64,000 nucleotides of DNA from Crossaster papposus (GCA_037893245.1 JBAIAA010000598.1:310001-374000), one strand, 5' to 3'; positions 29,757 to 42,512 are shown, counted from the stretch's first letter. The notes: generated by a model from the letters alone, not told the origin. Numbers and translations are program-made.

Positions 29757-30479
29757 TCAGGCATCTCCCCCAGTACGGTAGGATTTGAAAGGGCCATCGC
29801 GTATCTTGTACCGGATCATTGCTGGAACAGACCACGGGATATATGCGAAATGGACCCTCTCCTGGTTCTGAATGCGCCGTAGATGTGATTCGCGCAGTTC
29901 CTTGCGCTGTCCTCTGACTTTGGGTGTTACATCATCTGTGATGAATATGTTGTGGTCCTTGAATTTGTTGTTCTTGAGGTGCTTTGCTGCATTTTTCAAG
30001 ATGTACTGCCGATCGCTGTAGCGAAGAAGACGACAGTGGATTGGTCTTGGTCTCGGGGAAGTGAGTGCGGCAGCTGGGCCAACCCCAGGTGGTGAACCCG
30101 TGCGGTGTGCCCGGTCGATCTCAATGTCCTCGCCGTTCTGGAGCTTCATATGGTTAGTGAGGAACTCATGGATAAAATCCTCACAAGATTGAGACCCAAC
30201 CTCACTTCGTTCCGGAACACCTTGAAGCACGATATTGTTGCGACGGCTGCGATTGTGCATGTCATCAATTTGGTCTTCAATGTTCCTAATTATCCTGAGG
30301 TTGTATTGTGTTTTCTCATTGAGCTGTGTCTTAATGGCGTCGGACTTGTCTTGTACGAAAGTTACAGATTCCTTCAAGTCGACAATGTCTTTGGTATTTG
30401 AAGACACCTGCTGATGGACTTCTTTAAATCGGACTTCTAAGGAGGTCAGTCGCGATTCAATGTTGTGAATGGACTTCAA
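29757..30479 (-). pseudogene. LINE ORF1 (coiled coil, RRM-like, RNA-binding)
   Basis: The N-terminal about 90 residues form heptad-like coiled coil (ESRLTSLEVRFKEV.., then IEDQIDDMHNRSRRNN). A region with NIVLQGVPE, an IDRAHRTG block and RPIHCRLLRYSDRQYIL follows, the pattern of L1-type ORF1 RRM and C-terminal domains. The protein binds RNA as a trimer in relatives. There is no ATG before residue 74 and a TGA lies just upstream, so the 5' end is lost. Confidence 0.75.
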
Positions 30480-30771
30480 GATTTTGTCGAGCTTGTCTTC
30501 AATGACTGATAGGTTTCACGGGTGTGGCTCGGACAAGCAGGTCAGCGTGGCAATTACAATCGTAAGTGATGTTTTCTTGTTAATTCATCATTGTTATTTA
30601 TGTAGATGATTGAAGGAAGATTGTTTGATTTAACTTTGCCCACTTAAAATATTTCAGTGTGATTGTTTTTGTAGTATCGAATTGATTAGTTTATTTATAT
30701 AGATGGTCCCTATGTCACGTTATGAAGCTACTTGAGCTGATATGTGGGGCAGTAATCGGACCCTAGTCGAG

Positions 30772-30990
30772 TGATTGGACCTTGAAGGTTGGATGCCGTA
30801 TAGCGGATGCCTGCCCACCGGCTAGTTACTGGACCTTGGAGGCTTGGATGCCGTATATAGCGGATGCCTGCCCACCGAGTAGTTACTGGACCTTAGAGGG
30901 TTGGATGCCATATAGCGGATGCCTGCCCACCGAGTACTTACGGGATTGGGGGTTGGATGCCGTATATCGGATGCCTGCATACCGAGTAGA
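30772..30990 (+). repeat. Minisatellite, about 58 bp x 4
   Basis: Four imperfect units share GGTTGGATGCCGTATA, CGGATGCCTGCCCACCG and AGTTACTGGACCTT. The array is just upstream (in LINE orientation) of ORF1, so it may be LINE 5' UTR monomers or simply neighbouring host sequence. Confidence 0.8.
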
Positions 30991-31493
30991 CTTCACCTAC
31001 CGTAACCAGTATCTCGGACGCCGTGCCTAATATCACCGAATGTTTTTTCATCCTCGGCTTGTGCGACGGGCGTCGCATCCCAGCTAACCAGCACAACTAG
31101 CGAAATTCCATATTGTATTAAATGTTATTGTATTGTAGATGTGTTTTTAGTCTCTGCACTTGTAATTTAGATGTACTGAATTTACAGTTTGTTCTTGATG
31201 CATGGCGATGCTGTGCAAACCAAAGCATTATTTAGCCTGCGTTCACAGTGAACTGAAATGGCCATCAGTGTAGTATATTTGGAATTATGAAATTGCGTTA
31301 TAATTGAATTGCCTCGAAATATATTGTTGATACGCTTTCAGGTTTTTAAAATAACTTGAGATAATTCCGGACTGTAAAAAGACCAAAAATGATGTAACCA
31401 TAATCAAGTTAATACATGTATAATTCATAAATATTTTAAACGATATAAGTTGTATCATGGAGTTATTGCGAGACCCCGGAAGTTGTGACAGGG

Positions 31494-32527
31494 ATTTGAT
31501 GAGGTAATACAGGTGTATATCCATTAGTTGTTTAATGTAAAAATCTGATTCTAAGTTTTGCGGTGTCGCATATTTTATCGAAAAAATATGTGACATGGGA
31601 TGTCAAAACAGGCGGAATTGTTGAAGATGTGATTGAGTATATTGAAAATGATTTAATTGACGAATAATGCTATAGATATGATAGGAGCCCTGATGTATTG
31701 AATCCCAAGATGGGATTTGCTGAAATTGATCATTGGTAGATTTGTTTTGTTTTTATAACTGTCGTGGTTCCGAACAGATGATCCAAAGAGCGTTTGAAGC
31801 TATAATCCCAAGGTGGGCATTAGTGGAATGGTGACTAAATATATTGGCCTTTTTCTTGTTCATAATAAACTGTTTTCAATTGTGTATTTTAGTAAAAAAT
31901 GTCATAGATAGATTTATACCAGACAGATTTATATTTAAGATCGAAATTTTAGGCCATCTTAACTTATCACATTACATCCGAAGAGCCAAGAGGGTTACAA
32001 TTTTGATTTGGGATTTGATGAGGTAATACAGGTGTATTTCATTTAGTTGTTTAATGTAAAACAATCTGATTCTAAGTTTACGGTGTCGCATATTTTATCG
32101 AAACAATATATGACATGGTATGTCAAAACGGGCGGAATTGCTGAAGATGTGATTGAGTATTTGAAAATGATTTAATTGACGAATAATGCTTTTAATATGA
32201 TAGGAGCCCTGATGTATTGATGGGATTTGCTGAAATTAAAGATTGGTAGATTTGTTTTCTTCCTAACTTTCGTGGTTCCGGACAGATAATCCGAAGAGTG
32301 TTTGGAGCTAATATCCCAAGGTGGGATTAGTGGAATGGTGACTAAATATATTGGCATTTTTCCTGTTGTGCAATTTTGTTTTTTAGTAAGAATTTTACTA
32401 TACAAATTTATACCCGGACAGATAATCCGAAGAGCTAAGAGGGCTACAATCCCGAGTAAGGATTTGCTGAGATAATGCATGTGTATATCAATTAGTTGTT
32501 TAATGTGAGTTGTCTGATTTCATGTTT
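31494..32527 (+). repeat. D-repeat tandem copies 2, 3 and partial 4
   Basis: Units start at GATTTGATGAGGTAATACAGG (31494), 32012 and 32461. The first is about 518 bp and the second about 449 bp. They share GTCGCATATTTTATCGAAA, CGGAATTG and CCAAGAGGGTTACAAT blocks. The copy at 15880 and 25445 belongs to the same family. Confidence 0.8.
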
Positions 32528-34479
32528 TACCTTTTGATTGATATTTTATAGCTTCAATTATAATTTGATGAATTGAGTACTCCTTTAATTTTATATATTT
32601 TTGTGAATCAAGTAATTGTGTATACCGAACGTAATCACTTAAATATTTCTGCATTCATTATACATTTGTAATTATAAAGTCACAGTTCGATACTCGTCTG
32701 AAACATGGCCACACTCCCATGCTTTAATAAATTCTGATACAAAACTGAATTGTGTTTGTTGTATTCATTGAGGTTGTCTCAATAGAATAAAACTGTTTTT
32801 CATGCGGATGAGCGCAGCGAAGGAGCATGAAAAATATATTTCCGCTGCATATCTGTAGGAAAGCCTGTATAATCTAAATGTTGGGACTTCGATGCTAATT
32901 CATACCATGGGAATGAAATATCGCAGAGCCTGGTGGGTGCTCTCGCATCGTATATGGCCAGTCAGAATGCAGCGTAGTCTTTATCATGATGTACGCAGCG
33001 ACGTCTTGAGCGGTTTGACGGCTCACAGCCGCAAAAATGCGAGGTTTTGTGCGCACGAAGGAGTGCCCCGCAGTATAGTAATATTCCTTTTGGCAGTAGT
33101 GTTGGGCCAACATAGTGACTCTGACTGTTTCGGGATATAAAAAAAAAAAAAAAAAAAAATTAGATTCATAGTGTCTATTTTAAAATGAGATAATTCAAGT
33201 GAATTATAATGCATACTCGTACCTGTTGTTATATTACTTTGCTTTATGCTCCTGTTTTGCATGTGATGTTTGTTTTCGATAGTCCGAGCGCCACATGTTC
33301 TGGTTGGGCGCCTTTGCTCTGCTCTGGTATGGGGCAGGGGTTCTGACATGTCATTTGCTTTTGAGTTTAGTATAGCAACGCAGGTTTGGTCGGGGTGTTA
33401 CATCGTTTTAACCTTCGAGGTCAGTACACTTTTAATGAGGCATTTATGTGCTTTTTGCGCGGCATTATTTTTGTGAGCCTGCTTTCGGATTAGACGACAT
33501 TTTGAGTGTTCCTAATTGTTTTAGGTAACTAAAAAAGAACCACACATTTTGAAGATAGGTAACTAAATCACATAGATATCTTGTCGCCAAGCCGGCACAG
33601 TATTCTGCACAACTCTGTTGATTAAAACTTGAAAAGTCTCTCTAAACAATAAGACGATACTAGTATTTTTTAGCCCTTTTGTTGCAAGCAATCGTCGTTA
33701 AAAAACAAAAAAACAAAAAAACAACAACAACAACAACCGTATATATTGAAATTGAAGCTTTTGGTATTATTAGAGTCCAAGAACACTGCCGGTTATGTCA
33801 GCATGTCTTCACTGGCTATAAGTGCCTCCTTCGTCGGTGGCAGATGCGTTTCAATCATAAATGTAAAATTGAACCCATGTGTATATGTTTGTATATAATA
33901 ATGCTATTTAAGCAGAAACTTATTTCAAGCCTTGCTTATAGGGGTTTAACATGGGAGAATACAACCAAGGGGCAGGTTTGTTTCAGGTCATCCATGTTCA
34001 AGGAAACCCCCCCAAATTTAAGATTTTTGTTGCTTACAATAATCATATCTACGTTAAAATGTATTTTGGGGATTTCCTCGAACTTGTTCAAGTCTTCCAT
34101 GTTTGGAAACCCTTTAACTACTTTTTAGCCCAATTGATGATATCTGGAGACAGTGTAATGTGCGCACATTTATAGGGTCACGAAGTTGTCATTTTGGGAT
34201 AATTACTGTGTTCTCATAATTATTCAGTCACTTATAAGTTATATGCTTTAGCAAATGTTGTTGAGGTGGGGATGTTTGGGTAGAATCACCAAAATGAACT
34301 TCAAAAAAAAAAAAAAATTAAAATAAAATATATAGGCCTACCCAAATATGGGAATAAACATATTACACAGCAGGGATTAACGATTTATGCAAATTTAACA
34401 TTTTTCCACCAAATATATTTCGGTATACTTTTAGTATGGTTTTAAGGGAACATTTCTCAAATGCATAGCAGTAAAAAAA
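32528..34479 (+). other. Intron, no gene recognised
   Basis: AT-rich sequence with an A-run at 33141-33161 and a CAA-rich stretch at 33704-33738. The plus-strand frame at 33679-34128 carries no domain signature. Confidence 0.4.
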
Positions 34480-35039
34480 ACAAAAAAAACAATTCTGTTG
34501 CAATTAGTGGTGGGTTGAGCCACTAATTTGGTTAGATTGACTGGACTACAAGTGCTCCATATTTCTGGTCAGACCTCCAGACTCCAAGCATATAGTCCGA
34601 GTACGGCAACAAGTCCAACTACACTCTAACTAGCACGGGTTCAAACAACTGTAATTGTTTTGCACCCTTAAGATCCTTCTCTGGGAAAAGGTTTTTCAAC
34701 CTCGCACTATGCTAAGCGCGGAGTGTTTTGTTCTCGGTACCATCTGGAATTCTCCTTTTCGGTTTGGCGGCTGTAGAGTCAGTTACGGCTTGTAGATGTT
34801 GGTAGCGTTATTGGTTTTCAAAATATCAGTTGGTTGATCGCGCCCTATTAGCACGGCGTATCAGATTTAATCATGATTGTCCATAGTATCTGTATCTGTT
34901 GGCTACTGTGCAATCTCCATTAGGTGGATATCCAGCACAGGGCGCTGACGCGGAGCAATACGGCAAGCATTTTTAGTGAAGAGCTCCCCCGGTCAGTTTG
35001 AGCAAATTGCTGGAACTTAGCTGATGTTTCAGGTTTTCG

Positions 35040-35885
35040 AATGTGGGTCATTGCCTTTTTAATACCGGGAGAGAATTACATTGTGCTGTCGTTCGTGGGA
35101 AGAAGGAAAACTTGTAGCAGTCGTTCTGAGTGGGAAGTTTTCTAAATGAAGTGGCTGATGTTTGTCTGATTGTGGAACGTTGTCTAGCTTCCTTGTCGAT
35201 TGTAAATTTGTGGATGTCTATGGCTGCTAGATGGTTAGCTGCTTTGTAGAGAAGTATTATCCGAGCTCTTAACCTTCTTTCTTCCAACAAATCCCATTCT
35301 AGGTTCTTTTTCATAGATGTTACACTACTTCCCCATTTGTTGTCACTCGATTCTGCACAGCTTCAATTCGATCAATGAGTGTTTGGTGATGTGAGTCCCA
35401 GATTGTACTGCAATATTCCAATTGTGGGCGAACCAGTGTTTTATAAGCAATTGACTTCACCTTTTTGCTGCACTGATTGAAATTTCTACGTAGCAGACCA
35501 AGTGTCTTATTGGCTTTGGTTGCAGTCCTGGTGATATGTTGGTTCCAATTGAGTTTGTTATTTAAATAAATGCTAAGGTAGGCGTGGTTGTCAGTTGACT
35601 GTAATGGTTACCCTCCCATGTTGTATTTGTGAACGACAGCAGTCTTTAAGTTTATGGGTGATGTCCATAGAGAAGCACTTTTTGGGGTTGAACCTCATGA
35701 GCCACTGATTTTGCCAGGAACACAGAGGGTTAATGTCTTCTTGCAGGATGTTGTTATCTGCAGGTATGCTGATCATCCTGTACATGATACAGTCATGTAG
35801 TATGAACATCACGGTAGAATGAACTTTCTTAGGCAGATCATTAAGGTAGACGACGAACAGGGCCGGACCCAAGACGGTTCAGATC
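35040..35885 (-). mobile_element. 5'-truncated LINE RT fragment, frameshifted
   Basis: On the minus strand: MGPALFVVYLNDLPKKVHS, a degenerate catalytic segment (LHDC where ADDC is expected), CSWQNQWLMRFNPKKC, then in a different frame KANKTLGLLRRNF, VRPQLEYCSTIWDSHH and IEAVQNR, and finally WDLLEERRLRARI to a stop at 35048. The order is that of CR1/Rex-type RTs. The catalytic change and frame breaks show it is dead. Sequence 34480-35039 may be its 3' end but was not resolved. Confidence 0.75.
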
Positions 35886-36657
35886 TATAATGAATTGGCA
35901 GCATTCGTGTTTTAGGATGGGCCTAAACAAACAAAAGGGGCCTTGATATTCAAACAAAACGGGGAGTGGACCCTCAAATGAGTTGTAGCGCCTTGAGCAG
36001 CGTGTGAACTTAGGCGGACGGCAGCCTCGCGGTGCTCGCTGGCTTATGAGTGCAGTCTTTTGAACGCATTTACGCGTGGAAATGACGCGCATTGTTGTTT
36101 AGCATCAGGTATGATGAAATGGTACAGCTATGATAAAATGATACAGCTAGTACCCTCTTTATCACAATAGAACAGCCCAAAAGGCAAGCCCTCATGCTGG
36201 ACGGCCTGTTGAGTCTGTTTTTGTAGGGGAACAATGATCTCATGAATATTCATATAATGCACAAAACCAAAATAATATGTGATTGGACAGCGCCCTCTTG
36301 TGTTTTAAATTGGACAATAGATTTCCGGTTTTAGGCAATCTGAACAGCCGTGTTTGGTGGCACGTATAATGCAAGAAGGCGCGACCGACTGTCGGTCGAG
36401 TTGTACTAAAATGCACAATTTTACGCTAGACTAGCGCGGTTAAGATCGGAGGACGGGCCTCCGCATAAGAGAGAACAGTGGATGGGCCCTGTGTGTTCAA
36501 TTGTAATCTAACATGGTTAAGATAATAGGTTTTGCAGCGGACGGGCCCTGCGTTTTGGATTTTAATCTAGTGTAGTTAAGATCAGAGGATGAGAGATAGT
36601 TATAAGTTACGCAGCAGACGCGCCCTGTGTGCTGAATTTAAATCTTACATATTGTTA

Positions 36658-38117
36658 CACTCTAAAAACTGAAGTGTTATAAATAAATCCCTAAGTGTTA
36701 GATTTAGCACTATCCAGGTGCTTCCTGAGGGACTGCACCTCAAGTGCCATTTCAGCACTTGATGAAGTGTCAGCATTGCAGCACTATCTAAGTGCTGTGA
36801 AAGTGCTACCAATACAGCACTAATATAGTGTTGATTTAAGTCCTTTGTAGCACCATCTTGGTGTACATCCAGCACCCCAAGGTGCAATCCATACAGCACT
36901 TGATGAAGTGTCAGCATCCCAGCTAACCAAAAAACGTTCCATGAACGTTCTTACAACGTTACGGTAATGTTTCCGGAACGTTTGGAAAAAACGTTGCGGG
37001 AACGTAAATGTGTGAAGTTCTCTTGACGTCCTTTGAACGTTACAAAGAAACGTTGTGAAATAACATTCGTACAACATTCAATGCACATTGGCAAGATACA
37101 CAAATCTACTGTTGAACACTCTAATTATGTACATGTACATATTCACTGCGTGTACAGATTACGTAATACTACATTAACTTATTACACATTGCAATTACAC
37201 ATACATACATACAATAATAACCTATTCCTATTAGATATTACCTACTGAACACTTACTACAAACTTAGCTATTGCCGTTGTTAGTTTTATAGTTCGCTTTT
37301 TTGTCCACGAAAAAGTCACAGCAAATTTTTATGAATAATGTCAACATTTGAATACGAATAAAATGTAATGCGATTTTTGTCTCACTATTTGCCCAAAAAT
37401 CAAAATTCAATCGAGGAATCGTTTGAATAATTACATATCATGGTCAAAAAAGTGAATTGTTGTACTAAATACCACAATTTAACATCGACTATTGTGAACA
37501 CACATTTCCTCCCTTCTGATTGGTCAGTTGCTGTAGGTAAATTTCCTAATCGATACAGCACCAATGAAGTGCTAATATAAGTCCTTCCTAGGCGTTACTT
37601 TTAAATGGGCGGGGCAGTGGGGGCAGGGCGGGGTGGTTGGGGGCAGTGATTTTTCATGAAGTTAGTTGACACAAGGACCAATTTTTGGACAAATTTAAGA
37701 TAGTTAGGTCCTTGTGCAGACTTACTTTATTGAACAGAGAAATGACAAATTCAAAAGGATGTCTCTTCAAATTAGCCTTTATTTTTTACTTGATCCCTCG
37801 AAGCAACAACCATGTCAAAAGTTTAGACAAAACAATACGTTTATCGAGGTAAAACCAAACAAATATCCTATGTTTTAGATGTTTTAGATGTTTTAGATGT
37901 TTGTGTATTAAAGCACTTTGAAGTGCTAGAATAGCACCAATTATGGTGTTGGAAATGAACGCCTCCAAGTGTTATTATAGCACTATAAATAGCACCAATT
38001 ATGGTGTTGGAAATGAACGCCTCCAAGTGTTATTATAGCACTATCTTAAAACTTAAAGTGCTGAATTTATGTAGCACTTGGATAGTGCTAGGTTTTAACA
38101 CTTCAGTTTTTAGAGTG
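36658..38117. mobile_element. mariner-type MITE (TA target) inserted in the satellite
   Basis: The ends CACTCTAAAAACTGAAGTGTTA and its exact complement are flanked by TA (36656-36657, 38118-38119). The satellite resumes with AAGATCAGAC directly after it. The 1460-bp interior has AGCACTT-type short repeats, a two-copy 60-bp unit at 37935-38045, an AACGTTC-rich block (36935-37065) and a core related to the AACAGTA elements. No transposase. Confidence 0.85.
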
Positions 38118-38664
38118 TAAGATCAGACGATAAGAGAGAATATAAGTTATGCAGTGGTCAGGTTCTGTGTGTTGAACTTAAATCTAGTAATGGTTAAGAT
38201 CAAAGCATAAGAGAGAATAGAAGTAACGCAGTGAATGGGCCATGCGTGTCGGAATGTAAATCTAACATTGTTAAGATTACAGAATAAGAGGTAAAAGAAG
38301 TTGCGCAGTGGATGGGCCCTCTGTGTTAAATTTAAATCTAACAATGTTAAGATCATAGGTTAAGATAGAATATAAGTTCCGCAGTGCACGGGCCCGGTGT
38401 GTTGAATTTAAATATAACAATGTTAAGATCATAGGATAAGAGAGAATATAAATTCTGCAGTGGGTAGGCCCTGCATCTTGAATTTAAAACTAACATTGTT
38501 AAGATCAGAGGATATGAGAGAACAGCAGTTACGCAGGGGACGGGCCCCGCGTGATGAATGTTTATCTTACATGGATATCATCAGAGGATAAGAGAACATA
38601 GAAGTGACGCAGTGGACAGGCCCTGTGTGCTGAATTTTTAATCTAACATGCTTATTAAACGTTT

Positions 38665-38726
38665 ACATAGCCCGCAATGCATTATTATACAGCTGGTTCT
38701 CTATAATAATGCATTGCGGGCTATGT
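38665..38726. repeat. Perfect 25-bp-arm hairpin
   Basis: ACATAGCCCGCAATGCATTA.. (38665-38689) and its exact complement (38702-38726) flank a 12-nt loop. It interrupts the satellite array. Confidence 0.85.
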
Positions 38727-40505
38727 ACACGTTTGGTGTTATGACAAACGATGATCCCACGTTGCGGATACAGTGCAGCCTTGTATTCAAGGCTAGGCTT
38801 AGCCTGGTACAGCCACGCTGTATTCTTACCGTGACGTCATCTTTTGTGGGCGGGGCACGGCGCATCTTGCTTTTCATTTTAGGGTCACGATTAATGAGCA
38901 AACCTAAACAAATAAGAAGTTTTTGCAGTTGTTAAGTATTCAGCGTTATTAAAGCGTATATTTCGCCATATTAAAGTTTTTAATTTCAGTTACCCTTTAA
39001 ATTTGAATGTATCTGATTAAGATCAGAGGACGGGCTTCTGCATTTGAGACATAAGGAGTTCCGCCGTGGAAGGGCCCTGCGTTTTCAATTTGAATTTAAC
39101 TGATTAAGATCAGAGGTCGGGCCTCTGCATTTGAAGTTCCGCAGTGGATTAGGCCCTGCGTCTTAAAGGTGGTATACACTATTGGTAAATGCTTGAATTA
39201 TCATGAATGGGCGAATTTGGAAGGTTGTATTTTATAGTAAATATCTTTAAACTGGCCTGTCCGAAGTTTTACAGTCATAAATGCCGAGAAAAGCACGAAA
39301 AACAGCGTTTGTTTTCAACCGGCGTCGAGCTGTTATTCTTATGTTATTTGTGTTTTTTCGCGATCAATTTGCTGGATGCCTAGATCTTTATTTACTTTCA
39401 GATGAGTAAGATATTTCTTAACAATTCGGTAGTAAATGTTGTGTTTTTCTCTCTCCATATCTGCAAATGGTGTATCCTACATTTACATTTTAATGTAGCT
39501 GATTAAATCAGAGGACGGGCCTCTGCATGAGAGACAAAAGTAGTTCCGCAGTGAATAGGCGCTGCGTGTTAAATTCGTATGTATCGGATTAAGATCAGAG
39601 GACGGGCCTCTACATGAGGGACAAAAGAAGTTCCGCAATAGATAGGCCACGCGTGTTAAATTTGAATGTAACTAATTAATTATTCTGAAATTTTTCTCAT
39701 GTAGGGACATGAGAGACAAAATGAGTCTCGCAGTGGATATGCCCTGCGTGTTAAATTTTGAATTTAACTGAATAAGATCAGAGGACTGGCCTCTGCATTT
39801 GAGACAAATAGAAGTACCGCAGTGGATAGGCACTGCGTGTTAAATTTTGAATTTAACTGATATGATCAGAGGACGGGCCTCCGTATTTGAGACAAATGGA
39901 AGTTCCGCAGTGGATAGGCCCTGCGTGTTAAATTTGAATTAAACTGATTAACCCTAACCCCCTAGGCCTTACTCTGGGCCGGCTAAAGAACTGAGTACTA
40001 CAGAATATTACTTAGTATTTTGTAGCTCTGTTCCTTTCTCTACAGTCTCTCCGTGACTGATGATTGGGTGTGTACTGTCAAATTACAGATACTGCCAACC
40101 ACAAAATACCAATAGTGGTAATACAGGTCAGTAATTCTTACCTGGCAAAAAATGCAGTAGTCCAGCCTTGACCCATTGCCGTGTCCCAAGTGACAATCTT
40201 TGCTGTAGAGGTTAGAACACTCCACGCAGTATACATGGGCCATGAACACTCAGCAAGCAGAGGGACCCAATGCTTAGTACTACGAGTGCAATTAGGGGTG
40301 CACATGTACCAAATACTAAAAATTACTATAGGCATTGTACACAGGTAGGTGAGAGTTCTGCATACTACTTTTTACTGCTAGTCAAAGCAGCATTAGGTAG
40401 GGTTAGCGTTAAGATCAGAGGACTGGCCTCCGCATTTGAGGCAAATAGAAGTTCCGCAGTGGATAGGCCCTGCGTGTTAAATTTGAATGTATCTGATTAA
40501 GATCA

Positions 40506-41363
40506 CAGTATTAACTAAATGAACAGCGTTAAAGGTAGGGGGCGGTCTTGTAGGTTCATTCAGGATGCATTTCCCAGTTCCGCGCTATTTTTCTTTCCGT
40601 GCTCGTTTGGCGTCTGCAAGTCTATCGAGATGTTCCCGAAAGCGAGGGCGGAGTTCTAAGCGAGGAGTGACGACACGAGACCCCATAATAATATACCCGT
40701 CATTGACGCTCCTTGGCACCGCGGAGCATGGAAAATGTACATGTACGTTTAAGATATCTTGAAGGTCGCAATTGCGCCGGATGGTTCGAACTGTCGCTCA
40801 TTAGGTAGTATTCCGCGCCCTAATAACTCTCGGCTTTTTATGCCTCGGTATGTAGGGCTATCCACCCTCTGCCCACCTACAGTGTCAAACTGCAACGCGC
40901 TACTCGCAAATGTCGGATATTCTAACTCTGGTACTGGTCCTTCAGAACCTGCCTCCGCCGATCTGGTTAGCATCGATATTCTGAATGGCTACGCGCGCCC
41001 CCGTCTACAAGGGGCGACTTTCAAATACAAGTTGGTTTTCATTGCACGCATTTCCACCGCGTCTGTCGAATAATACGCTATAGCATTTACGGCAAACGCC
41101 ATCAGATAGGCGTATAGTTCCCGGCTTTACCGGTTGGATGGCGGCGTCGCGTTGTGCGTGTGGCGTCGTGCGGGTGGCGTCGTGCGAGTGGTGTTGTGCG
41201 GACGGCGTCATGTAGGCGGCGTCGTGCGTGTGACGCGTTACGATGCGGTACGGGCGACGCGGTACGGGTGAGGTACGGGTGAGGTATGGGTGAGGTATGG
41301 GTGGTATTTGGGGCGAGATACTGTGGGAATGGGTGAGGCTTCGTGGTCCCGGTTCGGAGCGAA
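40506..41363 (+). other. GC-richer region with GGCGTCGTGCGNGT minisatellite
   Basis: A degenerate array around 41140-41320 repeats GGCGTCGTGCG and then GGTACGGGTGA. The open frame at 40759-41073 has no recognisable domain. It may be part of the mobile element that carried the SGNH domain to 42513. Confidence 0.4.
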
Positions 41364-42508
41364 GAATCTCCCCATATCTAAAACTCTAGTATAGATTCTG
41401 GGGCCCGAACAAAGCAGCAGTGCAAATAGAGTACAATTGGCATTACAGAAGTTACTGTTTTTTAACAGTACATTCTGCTGTTGTTTTTATCTCTGTTTAT
41501 TAACAGAGATTCTACTGTAGTGGGTACTGTACACCTACAGTGATTCCCCTGTTTGCAACAGTGTTTAACCCGTTGTTGTTTTGTTAATATAACAGCAAGT
41601 TTTATCCAAAAACAAACGCTCCTGTTGAAGCACAATTTTCTGTTACGCGTATTGCGGCAATTTACATCGATGAATGAAGTGGGAATGGGAACCAGACCTA
41701 TTATAAGTAACTAGTTATTACACAATACTACATGTATTACGTATACAGATATATAGTACAAAAGTACTAAACACTTTAACCACGGTCGTGAGTTACTTTT
41801 ATATTCAGCTTTTCCCGCAATGATGAAGTCACGCTTTCAAATGAATAATTTCAATATTTCAATGCGGAGGGAGATGGGATGCAATTCTTCAGCTTTATTT
41901 GATAAAAATCAAAATTGTATCAGTGAATTGCTTTAATAATTACACAAAGTGGTCAAAAAAGTGTGTTTTGTGGTATAACAACACAGTTTAACATGACTTT
42001 TGTGAACACTAATTCCCTCACTTCTGATTGGTCAGTTGCTGCGTAATGAGATTCGTGTAGGAGAACAGTAGATTCTCTGTAAATAAATACTTCGTTGTCG
42101 TTGCTGTATATTTACAGCAAAATGTGTTGTTATAAAACAGTAATGTTGATGTGTCTTAACATAACGGAAGAAAATGCTTGTTCTAAAGATGATGTTTCTT
42201 GTTCCAGTACAAAACTTTAATTTAACAGCGAACTTTCTGTAACCAAACTGAGAAATTCAGAAAAATGTACATAGACAGTACTAGTTTTGTTTATATGCAA
42301 AGAAATCTCAAACAGTAATATCTACTGTTATATATTGACATTTTCAACAGAAAAACAACTGTGAAGTTTCACAATTGTCAACAGTGTACCGCCTTTCCTC
42401 TCCACGTTGGTTTGTTCGGGCTCCGGTTTCTTCTCTCGAATCTCCCCATGTCTAAAACTCTAGTATAGATTCTGGGGCCCGAACAAAGCAGCAGTGCAAA
42501 TAGAGTAC
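41364..42508 (+). repeat. 71-bp direct repeats flanking MITE A'
   Basis: GAATCTCCCCATnTCTAAAA through CAAATAGAGTAC occurs at 41364-41434 and 42438-42508 with one mismatch. It brackets the AACAGTA MITE. The second copy leads directly into the SGNH frame. A 71-bp target duplication would be far too long for a transposon, so a prior tandem duplication is more likely. Confidence 0.8.
41435..42395. mobile_element. AACAGTA-rich MITE, copy A'
   Basis: It is colinear with 14360-15340 and also shares CTTCTGATTGGTCAGTTGCTG and GGTCAAAAAAGTG blocks with the interior of the mariner-type MITE at 36658. The ends carry ACAATTGGCA and ACAATTGTCA. It is non-coding. Confidence 0.75.
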
Positions 42509-42512
42509 TAAT

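Larger units (their letters stand above)
25965..30525 (-). mobile_element. CR1/L2-supergroup LINE with internal RT deletion
   Basis: On the minus strand the order is ORF1 (30479-29757), ORF2 endonuclease plus the start of RT (29540-27705), then the RT C-terminal region (27681-26968) and a 3' UTR. The UTR seems to continue past a nested MITE to an AATAAA-bearing end near 25965; that 3' boundary is inferred. The catalytic YADD/FADD region is missing at about 27705. ORF1 has a stop near 30520 and no early ATG, so the 5' end is truncated or rearranged. This copy cannot move by itself. Confidence 0.8.
36425..40505 (+). repeat. Interrupted satellite array, about 85-90-bp unit
   Basis: Units carry TTAAGATCAGAGGA, GCAGTGGAtaGGCCCTGCGTG and AATTTGAATNTAAC. 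They occur at 36425-36655, 38118-38645, 38990-39175, 39490-39960 and 40400-40505. Left-hand units contain ATAAGAGAGAATA and right-hand units contain GGGCCTCtGCATTTGAGACA, so two subfamilies are arranged side by side. A mariner-type MITE, a hairpin and unrelated sequence interrupt the array. Confidence 0.8.
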
